Notes: generated from the sequence alone by a model not told the origin. Numbered from the stretch's first letter, positions 7,267 through 15,125 are shown. The stretch: 20,457 nt of DNA from Bacillota bacterium (GCA_021845645.1 JAJZVM010000070.1:1-20457), one strand, 5' to 3'. Numbers and translations: made by a program.

Positions 7267-8478
7267 ATGGAGGGGATGACCACGACGCCAAGTGACACCG
7301 GCGGGCGCCGGCGTGCGGAGCGCCTCGCGTGGCTTGGCTATGCGGTCATCGGCCTGATGGCGACCGCATACGGGGCCGCGCTGCCGGAGCTCGTGCAGCA
7401 TCTGCGGGCAGGTTACGGGGAGCTTTCGCTGCTCTTCGCGATGCAGTCGCTCGGCAACACGGTGACCTACATTTACGCGAACCACCTCGTCGACAGGCAC
7501 GGCACGCGCGGCGTTGTGCTGGTCGGTTTTCTGCTGTTCGCCGTCGGCACAGGGCTCGAGCCCCTCACGGCCTCTCTGGCGCTCTGGGCGGTGCTGGCCT
7601 TCGTGGCCGGGGTTGCCTTCGCCCTGGTCGATGTCGGCGCCTCGCGGCTCGTCTCGGATCTCTACCGCCACGAACAGGCCGTGGCGTTCAACCGGCTGAA
7701 TCTCTGGTTCGGCGCCGGGGCGATCGCTGCGCCCATCACCATCGGCATTCTCAGCGCCCTTGGCCTTGCGGTGACGCTCGTCTTCGCCTTGGCGGCCGCC
7801 CTTTCGCTGCTCGGTGCCGTCGGCATGGCGACGGTGCGCGAAGTGCCCGGGGAGCCTGCCGAGCCGGGACCCGGGCTGCGCGGCAACCTCAAGCTGTGGA
7901 GGTCCGAGCCATGGCTGCGCAGCCTGACCTTTCTCGTCTTCGCCTACGTCGCCGCAGAGAGCGGCTTCTCGGCCTGGGTGGCCGCCTTCGTCCATGTCCG
8001 CGGCGGTCTGCCTGTTTCGGTCGCCTCCCTCTATCCCTCCGCCTATCAGGCGGGTCTCATGGTGACGCGCCTACTGATCGGGCCACGCCTGCCTGGACTG
8101 CGCCTTGAGCGCGTTTTGCTGGTGGGAGCGATCGTCGCCGTCGCATCGGGCGGCTTCGTGGCGCTCCTGGGGCACAGCCCCGCTTTGGTGCTGATCGGTG
8201 TCATGGCGGCGGGCATCGGCCTTGGACCCGCGTTCCCGATCGTTCTTACGGTAGCGGGCCGCGAGGCGCCGCGGCGCGAGGGCCAGGTCTTCTTCTTCGT
8301 CTTCACCTCGCTCGCCATGGCGTCACTGCTGGTGCCATGGGCCGAGGGCCAGGTCTTCGCGCGGCTGCCTGAGCTCGCGATCGCCTTGACGTCTCTCTTC
8401 GCGTTGGCGATGGCGGTTCTGGCCACCCGGCTCGGCCGCGATACGGGGCGTGTTCGACAGCACAGTCCTGGGGTGTGA
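7267..8478 (+). CDS. MFS-type permease
   Basis: A 403-residue, very hydrophobic protein with the spacing of about 12 membrane helices: LAWLGYAVIGLMATAYGAALPEL (20-42) onwards, and a more polar central loop near 195-220 (VREVPGEPAEPGPGLRGNLKLWRSEPW). The cytoplasmic loop between helices 2 and 3 (NHLVDRHGTRGVVLVG, 72-87) is a relaxed MFS motif A with Asp76-Arg77. The substrate cannot be deduced. ATG 7267 is taken as the start; a second ATG at 7276 is preceded by GGAGGGG, but directly adjacent. It lies 58 bp after odhB and 89 bp before the next gene on the same strand, so it may belong to one long transcription unit. It is not obviously linked to the TCA cycle. Confidence 0.85.
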   Translation: MEGMTTTPSDTGGRRRAERLAWLGYAVIGLMATAYGAALPELVQHLRAGYGELSLLFAMQSLGNTVTYIYANHLVDRHGTRGVVLVGFLLFAVGTGLEPLTASLALWAVLAFVAGVAFALVDVGASRLVSDLYRHEQAVAFNRLNLWFGAGAIAAPITIGILSALGLAVTLVFALAAALSLLGAVGMATVREVPGEPAEPGPGLRGNLKLWRSEPWLRSLTFLVFAYVAAESGFSAWVAAFVHVRGGLPVSVASLYPSAYQAGLMVTRLLIGPRLPGLRLERVLLVGAIVAVASGGFVALLGHSPALVLIGVMAAGIGLGPAFPIVLTVAGREAPRREGQVFFFVFTSLAMASLLVPWAEGQVFARLPELAIALTSLFALAMAVLATRLGRDTGRVRQHSPGV

Positions 8479-8567
8479 GGTCTGCGGCGGGCCGCTGCCG
8501 CGGAGGGATCGCCGCACTCCGGCGCGAAACTCGCGACAAGCGGCTCTGCAAGGGGAAGTGACCTTCC

Positions 8568-9965
8568 ATGCCAGGAGACGGTGGGCTGCGGCTGGATGCG
8601 CTGCGCTGGCGCCAGCAGGTTGTGGGTGTGGAGCACGAGGTTCGTCTGCTCGACGGAGGTCGGACGACCTACGTCAATCTGGATAATGCGGCGACCACTC
8701 CGGTTCTGCGCCACGTGCAGCACATGCTGCGCGAGGCTGAGGAGATCTACTCAAGCGTCCACCGCGGCGCAGGCTACAAGTCGAGGCGCACGTCGGACCT
8801 CTACGAGGAGGCGCGGGCCGAGGTGCTGCGCTTTCTGGGGGCGCAGGACGGCAAGCGCGTGGCCATCTTCACCAAGCACACCACCGAGGCGGTGAACAAG
8901 CTCGCGGCTGAGTTTCCGCTCGAGCGGGGCGACGTCGTCATCCTGAGCGAGATGGAGCATCACGCCAATCTGCTGCCGTGGCGAGGCCGGGCGGAGATCG
9001 CCTATCTCCCGGTCGACGCCCAGGGCCGGCTGGACCTCGGGGCCCTGCCAGACCTGCTCGAGCGCCACAGCGGCAGGGTGAAGCTTGTCGCCATTTCGGG
9101 CGCCTCCAACGTGACCGGCTACGTGAACGACATCCACTTCGCGGCGGAGATGGCGCACCGTCACGGAGCCATGATCTTCGTGGACGCGGCGCAGCTTGCG
9201 CCGCATCGGCGCATCCGCATGCTGGACGCGGACGACCCCGGGGCGATCGATTTCCTGGCCTTTTCGGCCCACAAGCTGTACGCGCCTTACGGCGCTGGCG
9301 CCCTGGTCGGGCCAAGGGAGTTCTTCAGGCTCGGAGCACCGCAGCTGCGAGGCGGCGGCGCGATCAAGTTCGTCAGCCTGGACGACGTCATCTGGGATGA
9401 ACCGCCGGCGCGGGAGGAGGCCGGTTCGCCCAACGTGCTCGGGGCCATCGCGCTGGGTGCCGCCCTACGCTCCCTCGAGGCGATGGGCGTCGAGCGGCTG
9501 GAGGCGCGCGAGCACGAGCTGCTCCTTTACCTGCTGGGCCGCCTAGGCGAAGTGCCTGGCGTCGAGGTGCTTGGCGGCATGGCCAGCGACGAGCGCATTG
9601 GCGCCGTATCGTTCGTTCTTGACGGTGTCCCGCCCATGCTGGTTGCGGCGGCGCTTGGCTGGGAGTGGGGCATCGGCGTCCGGGCGGGCTGCTTCTGCGC
9701 CAACCCCTACGTCATGCGCCTGCTCCATCTCTCGTCGCCGCAAGTCGCGGGTCTCAGAGACGAGATCGCCCGCGGCGAGCGTAGCCACCTGCCTGGGGCC
9801 GTGCGGGCGAGCCTGGGCCTTTACAACCTCGAGGCGGAGATCGACCGCTTGCACGCGGCCCTGATGGCGGTCTCGCTCGGCGAATTCAAGGGCCGCTACG
9901 CGATCGAGACGGAAACGGGCGAATACTGGCCTGAGGGGGCGCAGGAAGCCTGGAGCACGCTCTAG
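8568..9965 (+). CDS. Class V aminotransferase / cysteine desulfurase-like PLP enzyme
   Basis: A 465-residue fold-type I PLP enzyme. YVNLDNAATTPV (35-46) is the N-terminal signature, SEMEHHANLLPW (127-138) supplies the His stacking on PLP, FVDAAQLAPH (204-213) the Asp206 that pairs with the pyridine nitrogen, and FSAHKLYAPYGAG (232-244) the Schiff-base Lys236. The loop RAGCFCANPYVMRLL (372-386) places Cys375 and Cys377 where SufS/IscS-type desulfurases have their sulfur-carrying cysteine. A GCFC variant is also known from the molybdenum cofactor sulfurase group. The C-terminus extends about 50 residues beyond the core. The function is likely C-S or C-N bond chemistry, exact substrate unknown; no suf/isc partner is nearby. 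ATG 8568 has a distant AGGGGA (8551-8556). It is followed 37 bp later by murB. Confidence 0.85.
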   Translation: MPGDGGLRLDALRWRQQVVGVEHEVRLLDGGRTTYVNLDNAATTPVLRHVQHMLREAEEIYSSVHRGAGYKSRRTSDLYEEARAEVLRFLGAQDGKRVAIFTKHTTEAVNKLAAEFPLERGDVVILSEMEHHANLLPWRGRAEIAYLPVDAQGRLDLGALPDLLERHSGRVKLVAISGASNVTGYVNDIHFAAEMAHRHGAMIFVDAAQLAPHRRIRMLDADDPGAIDFLAFSAHKLYAPYGAGALVGPREFFRLGAPQLRGGGAIKFVSLDDVIWDEPPAREEAGSPNVLGAIALGAALRSLEAMGVERLEAREHELLLYLLGRLGEVPGVEVLGGMASDERIGAVSFVLDGVPPMLVAAALGWEWGIGVRAGCFCANPYVMRLLHLSSPQVAGLRDEIARGERSHLPGAVRASLGLYNLEAEIDRLHAALMAVSLGEFKGRYAIETETGEYWPEGAQEAWSTL

Positions 9966-10002
9966 GCCGCGCGCCCGACCAGCAGCCGATCGGAGGCTTC
10001 AG

Positions 10003-11091
10003 GTGAACCCCCAACCGGAGTTGCTTGAGAACGTCCCCCTGGCACCATTGACCACCATCGGTCTCGGCGGGCCGGCCCGCTTCTTCGCCCGCGTGCGCAG
10101 CAGCGCGGGGCTCGTCAGGGCGCTCCGCTGGGCCGCCGAGCGAGACCTGCCGGTGCAGGTGCTTGGCGGGGGCAGCAACACGGTCTTCGCCGACGAGGGA
10201 TTTGCGGGGCTCGTGCTCCACATCGTGAGCCGAGGCATCGCTTTTCGCCCGGATGGGGAAGCGGTCCTCTGCGTCGCGCAGGCGGGCAGCGTGTGGGACG
10301 ACGTCGTGGCCGCCGCCGTCGCGCAGGGACTCGGAGGCATCGAGTGTCTGAGCGGCATACCGGGCAGTGTTGGCGCGACGCCTGTGCAAAACGTCGGAGC
10401 GTACGGCCAGGAGATCGCCGAAACCCTGAAATGGGTGCGGGCCTACGAGCGTCCGAGCGGCAGAATCGTCCGCCTGCGCGGCGAGGAGTGCGGCTTCGGC
10501 TATCGGCAGAGCCGCTTCAAGGGACCCGATCGCGACCGCTTCGTCATTCTTGCCGTGGCCATGCGGCTGCGTCCGGGCGAACGTCCGCATCTGGGCTACC
10601 GCGAGGTTGCCGCGCGCGCACTGCAGGACGGCGTGGCAGGGCTCCCCCCAGCAGAGGCGCTCGCCGCTGTGCGGCGCATCGTGCTGGATCTGCGACGGGG
10701 CAAGTCCATGCTGCGCGATCTGAGCGACCCCAACGCACGGTCGGTCGGGTCTTTCTTCCTGAACCCGGTGCTGACCAAGGCGCAATACGCCGGCCTGAAG
10801 TACCGGCTGGGGACGAAGGCGACGGAACTGCCCGTCTTTCCGTCTGGGGAGAGCGTCAAGGTCTCGGCCGCGTGGCTGATCGGCGCGGCTGGGTTCACGC
10901 GCGGCGAAAGACGCGACGGCGTGGGCATCTCCGAGCGCCACCTGCTCGCGCTCGTCAATCGGGGCGGCAGCACCAGGCAGCTTCTTGCCCTCTCGGACGA
11001 GATCCGGCGCGCTGTTGCCCGGGCCTTCGCCATCGAGCTGCAGCCGGAGCCCGTCATCGTCCCGTTCGACCCGCAAAGCCGAAAGGCTTAG
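10003..11091 (+). CDS. murB: UDP-N-acetylenolpyruvoylglucosamine reductase
   Basis: Cytosolic FAD enzyme that reduces UDP-GlcNAc-enolpyruvate to UDP-MurNAc with NADPH, the second committed step of peptidoglycan synthesis. The 362 residues show the FAD-binding LTTIGLGGPARFF (16-28), LGGGSNTVF (54-62) and SGIPGSVGATPVQNVGAYGQE (117-137). The substrate loop FGYRQSRFKGPDRDRF is at 165-180. The catalytic serine lies in SVGSFFLNPV (Ser250) and the C-terminal acid in ELQPEPVIV (Glu349). The extended YR-S-FK...DRF loop and GSFF-NP motif match the E. coli/actinobacterial type I enzyme rather than the shorter type II common in Bacillota. The GTG start has GGAGG (9992-9996) 6 bp upstream. It is the last gene of the plus-strand run and has no other cell-wall gene beside it. 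Confidence 0.95.
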   Translation: MNPQPELLENVPLAPLTTIGLGGPARFFARVRSSAGLVRALRWAAERDLPVQVLGGGSNTVFADEGFAGLVLHIVSRGIAFRPDGEAVLCVAQAGSVWDDVVAAAVAQGLGGIECLSGIPGSVGATPVQNVGAYGQEIAETLKWVRAYERPSGRIVRLRGEECGFGYRQSRFKGPDRDRFVILAVAMRLRPGERPHLGYREVAARALQDGVAGLPPAEALAAVRRIVLDLRRGKSMLRDLSDPNARSVGSFFLNPVLTKAQYAGLKYRLGTKATELPVFPSGESVKVSAAWLIGAAGFTRGERRDGVGISERHLLALVNRGGSTRQLLALSDEIRRAVARAFAIELQPEPVIVPFDPQSRKA

Positions 11092-11155
11092 CCGTTATCG
11101 GCAAAAGAAGGGCCTGCCCAGACCACTTGCACAACCGGCATCCCGCGCGGTACCT

Positions 11156-11180
11156 CGGATCCGGGCCGCAGCCCGATCCG
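11156..11180 (+). other. Hairpin downstream of murB
   Basis: CGGATC(C)GGGC pairs with GCCCGATCCG around a CGCA loop, giving a 10-bp stem with one bulged C. It lies 65 bp after the murB stop. No T-run follows in either direction. Confidence 0.45.
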
Positions 11181-11225
11181 CGCCCGGAGCCAGGGCCGTT
11201 CTGGTATTCCGGATCGCAGCAAAGT

Positions 11226-11263
11226 CCAGCGACCGCCGGCATTGCGGTGCCGTCGGTCGCTGG
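11226..11263. terminator. Long hairpin between converging transcription units
   Basis: CCAGCGACCG pairs with CGGTCGCTGG (10 bp). The stem continues through one mismatch into CGGCA/TGCCG around a TTGCGG loop. It lies 22 bp after the stop of the small minus-strand membrane gene and downstream of murB, the expected place of a shared bidirectional terminator. The minus-strand exit is only weakly T-rich (GACTTTGC) and the plus-strand exit is not, so the terminator role is inferred from position. Confidence 0.5.
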
Positions 11264-11285
11264 CATATGGCAAGCCCTCAACTTT

Positions 11286-11453
11286 TCAGCTGAAGGGCAG
11301 GGAATGGCCGAGCATCAGCAGATAGACCCCGGAGGCGCCAAGCACGACGAGGAAGGACAGCAGGAGGGCGTTTTGCACAAGCTGCGACCGGCGAACCAAA
11401 CGCAATCGACTCACCTCGCGGATCTCGGTTGTCTCGTGTTCTGTGGTGAGCAT
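11286..11453 (-). CDS. Small single-span membrane protein downstream of glpD
   Basis: An open frame of 55 residues from ATG 11453 to TGA 11286-11288. The N-terminal 18 residues are charged (MLTTEHETTEIREVSRLR). A basic stretch RLVRRSQ follows, then one hydrophobic segment of about 22 residues (NALLLSFLVVLGASGVYLLML) and a short GHSLPFS tail. This is a coherent N-in, single-pass membrane protein by the positive-inside rule. It starts 30 bp after the glpD stop on the same strand and is followed by a strong hairpin, so it looks like the last gene of the glp operon. The ribosome site is weak (GCAGG close to the ATG). No known family is recognised. It could modulate glycerol uptake or anchor GlpD, but that is speculation. 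Confidence 0.55.
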   Translation of the reverse strand: MLTTEHETTEIREVSRLRLVRRSQLVQNALLLSFLVVLGASGVYLLMLGHSLPFS

Positions 11454-11482
11454 AGACCTGCAACTTAAAGGCAGTCTGAAGC

Positions 11483-13111
11483 TTATCTGAGAATCTCATC
11501 AAAGTGCGGCGCGCGCCAGGCCAGCATCTCGACCTCCATGCGTCGCACCGCAGCCACCTCCGCGTCGCGTCTCGCGTCGGACCAGCCGAGCAGGCGCGCC
11601 ATCTCGTCCGCGTCCGACTTGAGATGGAGCAGCGCGAAGTCGCCGCCGAAGAGCATGCGTTCGGTGCGCCGGCGGTAGACGTCCACAAGGTGAAGGGCGA
11701 ACTCGCGCCTGACGGCGAAACGCAGCAGGGCCCTGTCCAGGCTGAAACGCAGGTCGCCCGGCCCTGACCCGAGTTCCAGGACCGCACCGGCCTCATCGCC
11801 GTACGGGCGGAGGCGATCCTTCAGTTCCTGCACGCGCAGGCCGGAGTGCCTCGCAGCCCGGCGCCACATTTCGTCGCTGAAGGGTTTGCCCCGGGCGCCC
11901 GGCAGAGGGGCGCGGCTCTGCCGCGACGCCAGCTCGCCGACCGAGTCCGGATAGACTCGGTCGAGGATGCGCTCGGCCATCGCGCGAAACGCGGTCAGCT
12001 TGCCTCCGACCACCACATGTAGGCCGTCGGCCACCTCGAGGAGCCGGTCCTCCCGCGACACCTTGCCCACGCGGCGCCCGCCACCGCGGCGAGCCAGCGG
12101 CCGCACGCCGCGCCAGGCGCCGATGACGTCGTGCGCGGCGAGGTGCACGTCCGGGAAGAGACGGTTGGCCGCCGCGAGGATGTAGCCGGCTTCCGCCGCA
12201 GGTACCGCCGGGCCGTCCGCCTCGTCGCTGGGGATGTCGGTGGTGCCGACATAGGTCTGAGCCCCGTGTGGCACGGCGAAGAGCATTCTGCCGTCGGCTC
12301 CGCGCATCACGCAGACCCCGGGGAGCGGCAGGCGGCCGCTGCGCAGGACGAGGTGGCTGCCGGCACTGCGGCGTACGAGCGGTGGTCCGCCAGGCTTGAC
12401 GAGGCGCATGACCTCGTCGGTCCACGGACCGACGGCGACCAGCACCTTGCGCGCGAGCACGCGGAACGCCTCACCGGTCTGCTCGTCGCGGCAGGTGAGG
12501 GACTGCAGCCCCTCTTCGCGGCCGAAGCCGCGCACGGGCGCGTAATTGAGCACCACCGCACCGCGCTCGGCCGCGTCGCGCACCGTGGCGACGGTCAGGC
12601 GCGCATCGTCGGTGCGCGCATCGAGGTAGCGCGCCCCGCCGACGAGGCCCGGCCGACGCAGGAGCGGCATGGCGGCGAGGAGGGCCTGTGGCGAGAGCCG
12701 GGTGTCCACCTCTTCCCGCCTGGCGCCGCTCAGCCGTCCGTACAGCGATACGCCCAACCGCACGAGCCACAGGGGATCGGGGTCGCCGCGGTAGACCGGG
12801 AAGTAGAAGGGAAGGGCCTGCACCAGATGCGGCGCCATGACCTCCTGCAGCAGGTTGCGCTCCTGCAGCGACTCGCGCACCAGCCGCACGTCACCCATGC
12901 GCAGGTAGCGCAGGCCGCCGTGAATCAGGCGGGTCGACCGGCTCGACGTGCCCGACGCGAAGTCGCGCGCCTCGAGCAGGCAGGCCGACAGCCCGCGCAG
13001 GCTCGCTTCCCGTGCCACGCCGGCACCTGTGATGCCGCCGCCCACGACCGCAAGGTCGAAGACTTCCATCTGCGTGCGCCTCAGGGCGTGCTCGCGCGTA
13101 GGGTCCGTCAT
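11483..13111 (-). CDS. glpD: Aerobic glycerol-3-phosphate dehydrogenase
   Basis: FAD-dependent, membrane-associated enzyme oxidising sn-glycerol-3-phosphate to dihydroxyacetone phosphate and passing electrons to the quinone pool. At 542 residues it is near the Bacillus length. The FAD dinucleotide motif is VVGGGITGAGVAREAS (22-37). The DAO/GlpD signature FASGTSSRSTRLIHGGLRYL (51-70) is fully conserved. Further support comes from DARTDDARLT, VGTTDIP, GAWRGVRPL and VVVGGKLTAFRAMAE, and from the C-terminal GlpD helical domain (about 400-542). ATG 13111 overlaps the glpK stop as ATGA, with GAAGGG 9 bp upstream; an internal start at residue 15 would also preserve the FAD motif. Gene order glpK-glpD gives the complete glycerol-to-DHAP route. 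Confidence 0.95.
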   Translation of the reverse strand: MTDPTREHALRRTQMEVFDLAVVGGGITGAGVAREASLRGLSACLLEARDFASGTSSRSTRLIHGGLRYLRMGDVRLVRESLQERNLLQEVMAPHLVQALPFYFPVYRGDPDPLWLVRLGVSLYGRLSGARREEVDTRLSPQALLAAMPLLRRPGLVGGARYLDARTDDARLTVATVRDAAERGAVVLNYAPVRGFGREEGLQSLTCRDEQTGEAFRVLARKVLVAVGPWTDEVMRLVKPGGPPLVRRSAGSHLVLRSGRLPLPGVCVMRGADGRMLFAVPHGAQTYVGTTDIPSDEADGPAVPAAEAGYILAAANRLFPDVHLAAHDVIGAWRGVRPLARRGGGRRVGKVSREDRLLEVADGLHVVVGGKLTAFRAMAERILDRVYPDSVGELASRQSRAPLPGARGKPFSDEMWRRAARHSGLRVQELKDRLRPYGDEAGAVLELGSGPGDLRFSLDRALLRFAVRREFALHLVDVYRRRTERMLFGGDFALLHLKSDADEMARLLGWSDARRDAEVAAVRRMEVEMLAWRAPHFDEILR

Positions 13112-14592
13112 GCCTTGAGACCCTTCGCCGAGGCGATCGCCTCGCGCCAGCGGCGGCGCTCGGCGTCCCTCTCGTCCGCTGTCCAGGCAGGGGTAAAGCT
13201 TTCGCCTGGGCCGACGAACCCGGGGAGGTCCTGCGGACCCAGCAGACCGGCCCCGACTCCCGCGACCATGGCCGCCCCGCGTGCCGTCGCCTCCGCGTCC
13301 ATGCTGCGCAGCACGGGCAACCCGGTCAGATCGGCCAGGAGTCGTGGCAGGAGTGCGCTTTTGGCCACTCCGCCGTCGATGCGCAGGGCACCGAGCGGTG
13401 CGCCGAGGTCAGCCCGCATCGACTCGGTGACGTCGGCCGCCTGCTGGGCGATCGCTTCGAGCGCAGCCCGTGCCAGGACGCCCTGGTCGGATGAGCGGGT
13501 GAGACCCCAGATTGCGCCTCGCATGCCGCTTTCCCACCACGGCGCGCCCAGGCCCTGGTGTGCGGGGATGATCACGACGCCGTGCCCCGGCGCCACAGCC
13601 AGGGCCAGGCGATCGAGGGCGGACGGCGATGCCCCCAGACCGAGCTCGACCAGCCAGTCCAGGAGGGCTCCCGCCATGAACACACTGCCTTCGAGCGCGT
13701 AACGCGGCCCATTCCCGAAATCCCAGGCGACGGTGGTCAGGAGACCGTGCGTCGAAGGGCAGGGCTCATCACCGGTGAAGGCGAGCAGGAACGAGCCTGT
13801 GCCGAAGGTGTCTTTGACGTCGCCGCGGTTTAGGCAGCCCTGACCGAGCAGCGCGGCCTGCTGATCTCCCAGGATGCCGGTGATCGGCAGCCGGGCTCCC
13901 AGGATTCCCTCCGCCGTGACGCCGAACCGGTACGCGGATGGCCTGACCTGCGGCATGAGGGCCCGAGGCAGCGAGAAGAGGTCAAGCAACTCAGGGCTTT
14001 GCTGCTGCCGGCGCAGATCGTAGAGCAGGGTGCGACTGGCGTTGCTCGGCTCGGTCGCATGGACCTCTCCGCCCGTGAGGCGGTGGAGGAGCCAGCTGTC
14101 CACCGTGCCGGCCGCGAGTCGGCCCTGGTTGGCGGCATCGGCGAGATCGGGACGCCCGCGCAGAAGCCACGTCAGTTTGCTTGCCGTGAAGTATGGATCG
14201 AGTCGGAGTCCCGTCCTGGCGGGCAGGTCGAGAGCGAGAGCCTCTGGGGCGAGTTCCTGGCAGATGGTCTCGCCGCGGCGATCCTGCCAGACGATGGCCG
14301 GCGCGACGGCCCGCCCAGACTGCCGATCCCAGAGGATCAAGGTCTCGCGCTGGTTCGCGATGCCCACCGCCCGCACGGCGGCCGCCGCGACGCCGGCTCT
14401 GCCGATCGCTTCCCGCGCAGCCTGGACGCTGGTTTCAAAGATGTCTTCGGGATCCTGCTCCACCCATCCGGGAGCCGGACAGAGCGTCTTCAGAGGAACG
14501 ACGCGGCTAGCGAGCGGCCTGCCCTTGAGGTCGAAGATCACCGCGCGCGAAGCATGCGTGCCCTGGTCTATCGCGAGCAGGCAGTCCGGCAC
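13108..14592 (-). CDS. glpK: Glycerol kinase
   Basis: Cytosolic FGGY kinase phosphorylating glycerol to sn-glycerol-3-phosphate, the substrate of the adjacent glpD product. It has 494 residues. Features are the phosphate loop AIDQGTHASRAVIFD (8-21; the family norm is GTTSSR), NQRET (glycerol-binding R82-E83), DPYFTASK (132-139), ILGDQQAALLGQ (240-251, catalytic Asp243), TFGTGSF (262-268) and the FGGY tail signature around DGGVAKSALLPRLLADLTGLPV. The His phosphorylated by HPr in many low-GC Bacillota (YHFYG, just before the GDQQAA motif) is absent here (EGILG). GTG 14592 is chosen because GGGAGG lies 7 bp upstream; the frame is open further upstream but without a ribosome site. No glpF or glpP is visible. 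Confidence 0.95.
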   Translation of the reverse strand: MPDCLLAIDQGTHASRAVIFDLKGRPLASRVVPLKTLCPAPGWVEQDPEDIFETSVQAAREAIGRAGVAAAAVRAVGIANQRETLILWDRQSGRAVAPAIVWQDRRGETICQELAPEALALDLPARTGLRLDPYFTASKLTWLLRGRPDLADAANQGRLAAGTVDSWLLHRLTGGEVHATEPSNASRTLLYDLRRQQQSPELLDLFSLPRALMPQVRPSAYRFGVTAEGILGARLPITGILGDQQAALLGQGCLNRGDVKDTFGTGSFLLAFTGDEPCPSTHGLLTTVAWDFGNGPRYALEGSVFMAGALLDWLVELGLGASPSALDRLALAVAPGHGVVIIPAHQGLGAPWWESGMRGAIWGLTRSSDQGVLARAALEAIAQQAADVTESMRADLGAPLGALRIDGGVAKSALLPRLLADLTGLPVLRSMDAEATARGAAMVAGVGAGLLGPQDLPGFVGPGESFTPAWTADERDAERRRWREAIASAKGLKA

Positions 14593-14628
14593 AGGAGCAC
14601 CTCCCGACCCGCAACCGCATCTGCAAGC

Positions 14629-14634
14629 ATTGTA
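14629..14634 (-). promoter_or_regulatory. Possible -10 box of the glpKD operon
   Basis: On the minus strand TACAAT lies 37 bp before the glpK start, just downstream of the terminator of the preceding gene. No good -35 is found 16-18 bp upstream (TGCGCC), so it may need an activator. Confidence 0.35.
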
Positions 14635-14670
14635 GCGCCTCGCCTGACGCCGGCGCATGGTCCGCCGCGA

Positions 14671-14705
14671 GACAAAAGAAGGGGGCCCGGCTTTCGCCGG
14701 GCCCC
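14671..14705 (-). terminator. Intrinsic terminator after the RRM gene
   Basis: On the minus strand GGGGCCCGGC, a GAAA tetraloop, GCCGGGCCCC, then CTTCTTTTGTCT. This is a perfect 10-bp GC stem with a U-rich tail, 13 bp after the stop codon. It separates the RNA-binding protein gene from glpKD. Confidence 0.92.
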
Positions 14706-14717
14706 GAGGTGCAACTT

Positions 14718-14984
14718 CTAGTACCGACGGGGACGCTCCTCGCGGGGGCGTGCCTCGTTCACGGTGAGCTGCCGACCCTGCCAGTCTGCGCCGTTCAGCG
14801 CCTCGATCACGGCCTCCGCCTTGTCGGCGGGAACCTCGACGAAGCCGAACCCGCGCGAGCGGCCGGTTTCCCGGTCAGTCGCGATGCGCGCCGCCAGGAC
14901 TTCAGCGTACTGTGAAACCGCCTGCTGCAGGTCCTCACTGGTGACGGACCAGGGCAGGTTACCGACGTAAATCGTCTTCTGCAC
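14718..14984 (-). CDS. Single RRM-domain RNA-binding protein
   Basis: An 88-residue protein that is essentially one RNA recognition motif. RNP2 is IYVGNL (5-10), RNP1 is RGFGFVEV (44-51) with the aromatic residues that stack on RNA bases, and a short basic tail (PREERPRRY) follows. Such Rbp-type proteins occur in cyanobacteria and several other bacterial groups, often cold-induced; the RNA targets here are unknown. GTG 14984 is preferred to an in-frame ATG at 15035 because AAAGGAG (14994-15000) lies 9 bp upstream and the RRM begins right after it. The gene is monocistronic by sequence: its own promoter upstream and a perfect terminator downstream. It lies just behind pheA on the same strand. 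Confidence 0.9.
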   Translation of the reverse strand: MQKTIYVGNLPWSVTSEDLQQAVSQYAEVLAARIATDRETGRSRGFGFVEVPADKAEAVIEALNGADWQGRQLTVNEARPREERPRRY

Positions 14985-15085
14985 GTCTCTGCACTCCTTT
15001 CGAAACCGTATTCGCCAGGAAGTGCACGGAGACATGGCGATTGTTTTGGCCGTCGATCCATACCAACTCCTAAAGCGACGGGCTC

Positions 15086-15114
15086 AATATACCGTACGGA
15101 GCGGATCTTGGCAA
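15086..15114 (-). promoter_or_regulatory. Promoter of the RRM gene
   Basis: On the minus strand TTGCCA (15114-15109), a 17-bp spacer, TATATT (15091-15086). It begins 11 bp after the pheA stop and gives a leader of about 95 bases. That is long for such a small gene and leaves room for RNA-level control. Confidence 0.65.
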
Positions 15115-15125
15115 GCCGAAGCGCC

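Noticed and set aside
11094..11125. GGGCAGGCCC followed by TTCTTTTG on the minus strand, resembling a terminator
   Set aside because: The arms leave only a 2-base loop, so no stable hairpin can form.
11088..11281. Short minus-strand frames between murB and the small membrane gene
   Set aside because: They have no ribosome site, run through two strong hairpins and overlap the murB end.
12131..13702. A 523-codon plus-strand frame over glpD and glpK
   Set aside because: Compositional shadow spanning parts of two well-supported minus-strand genes.
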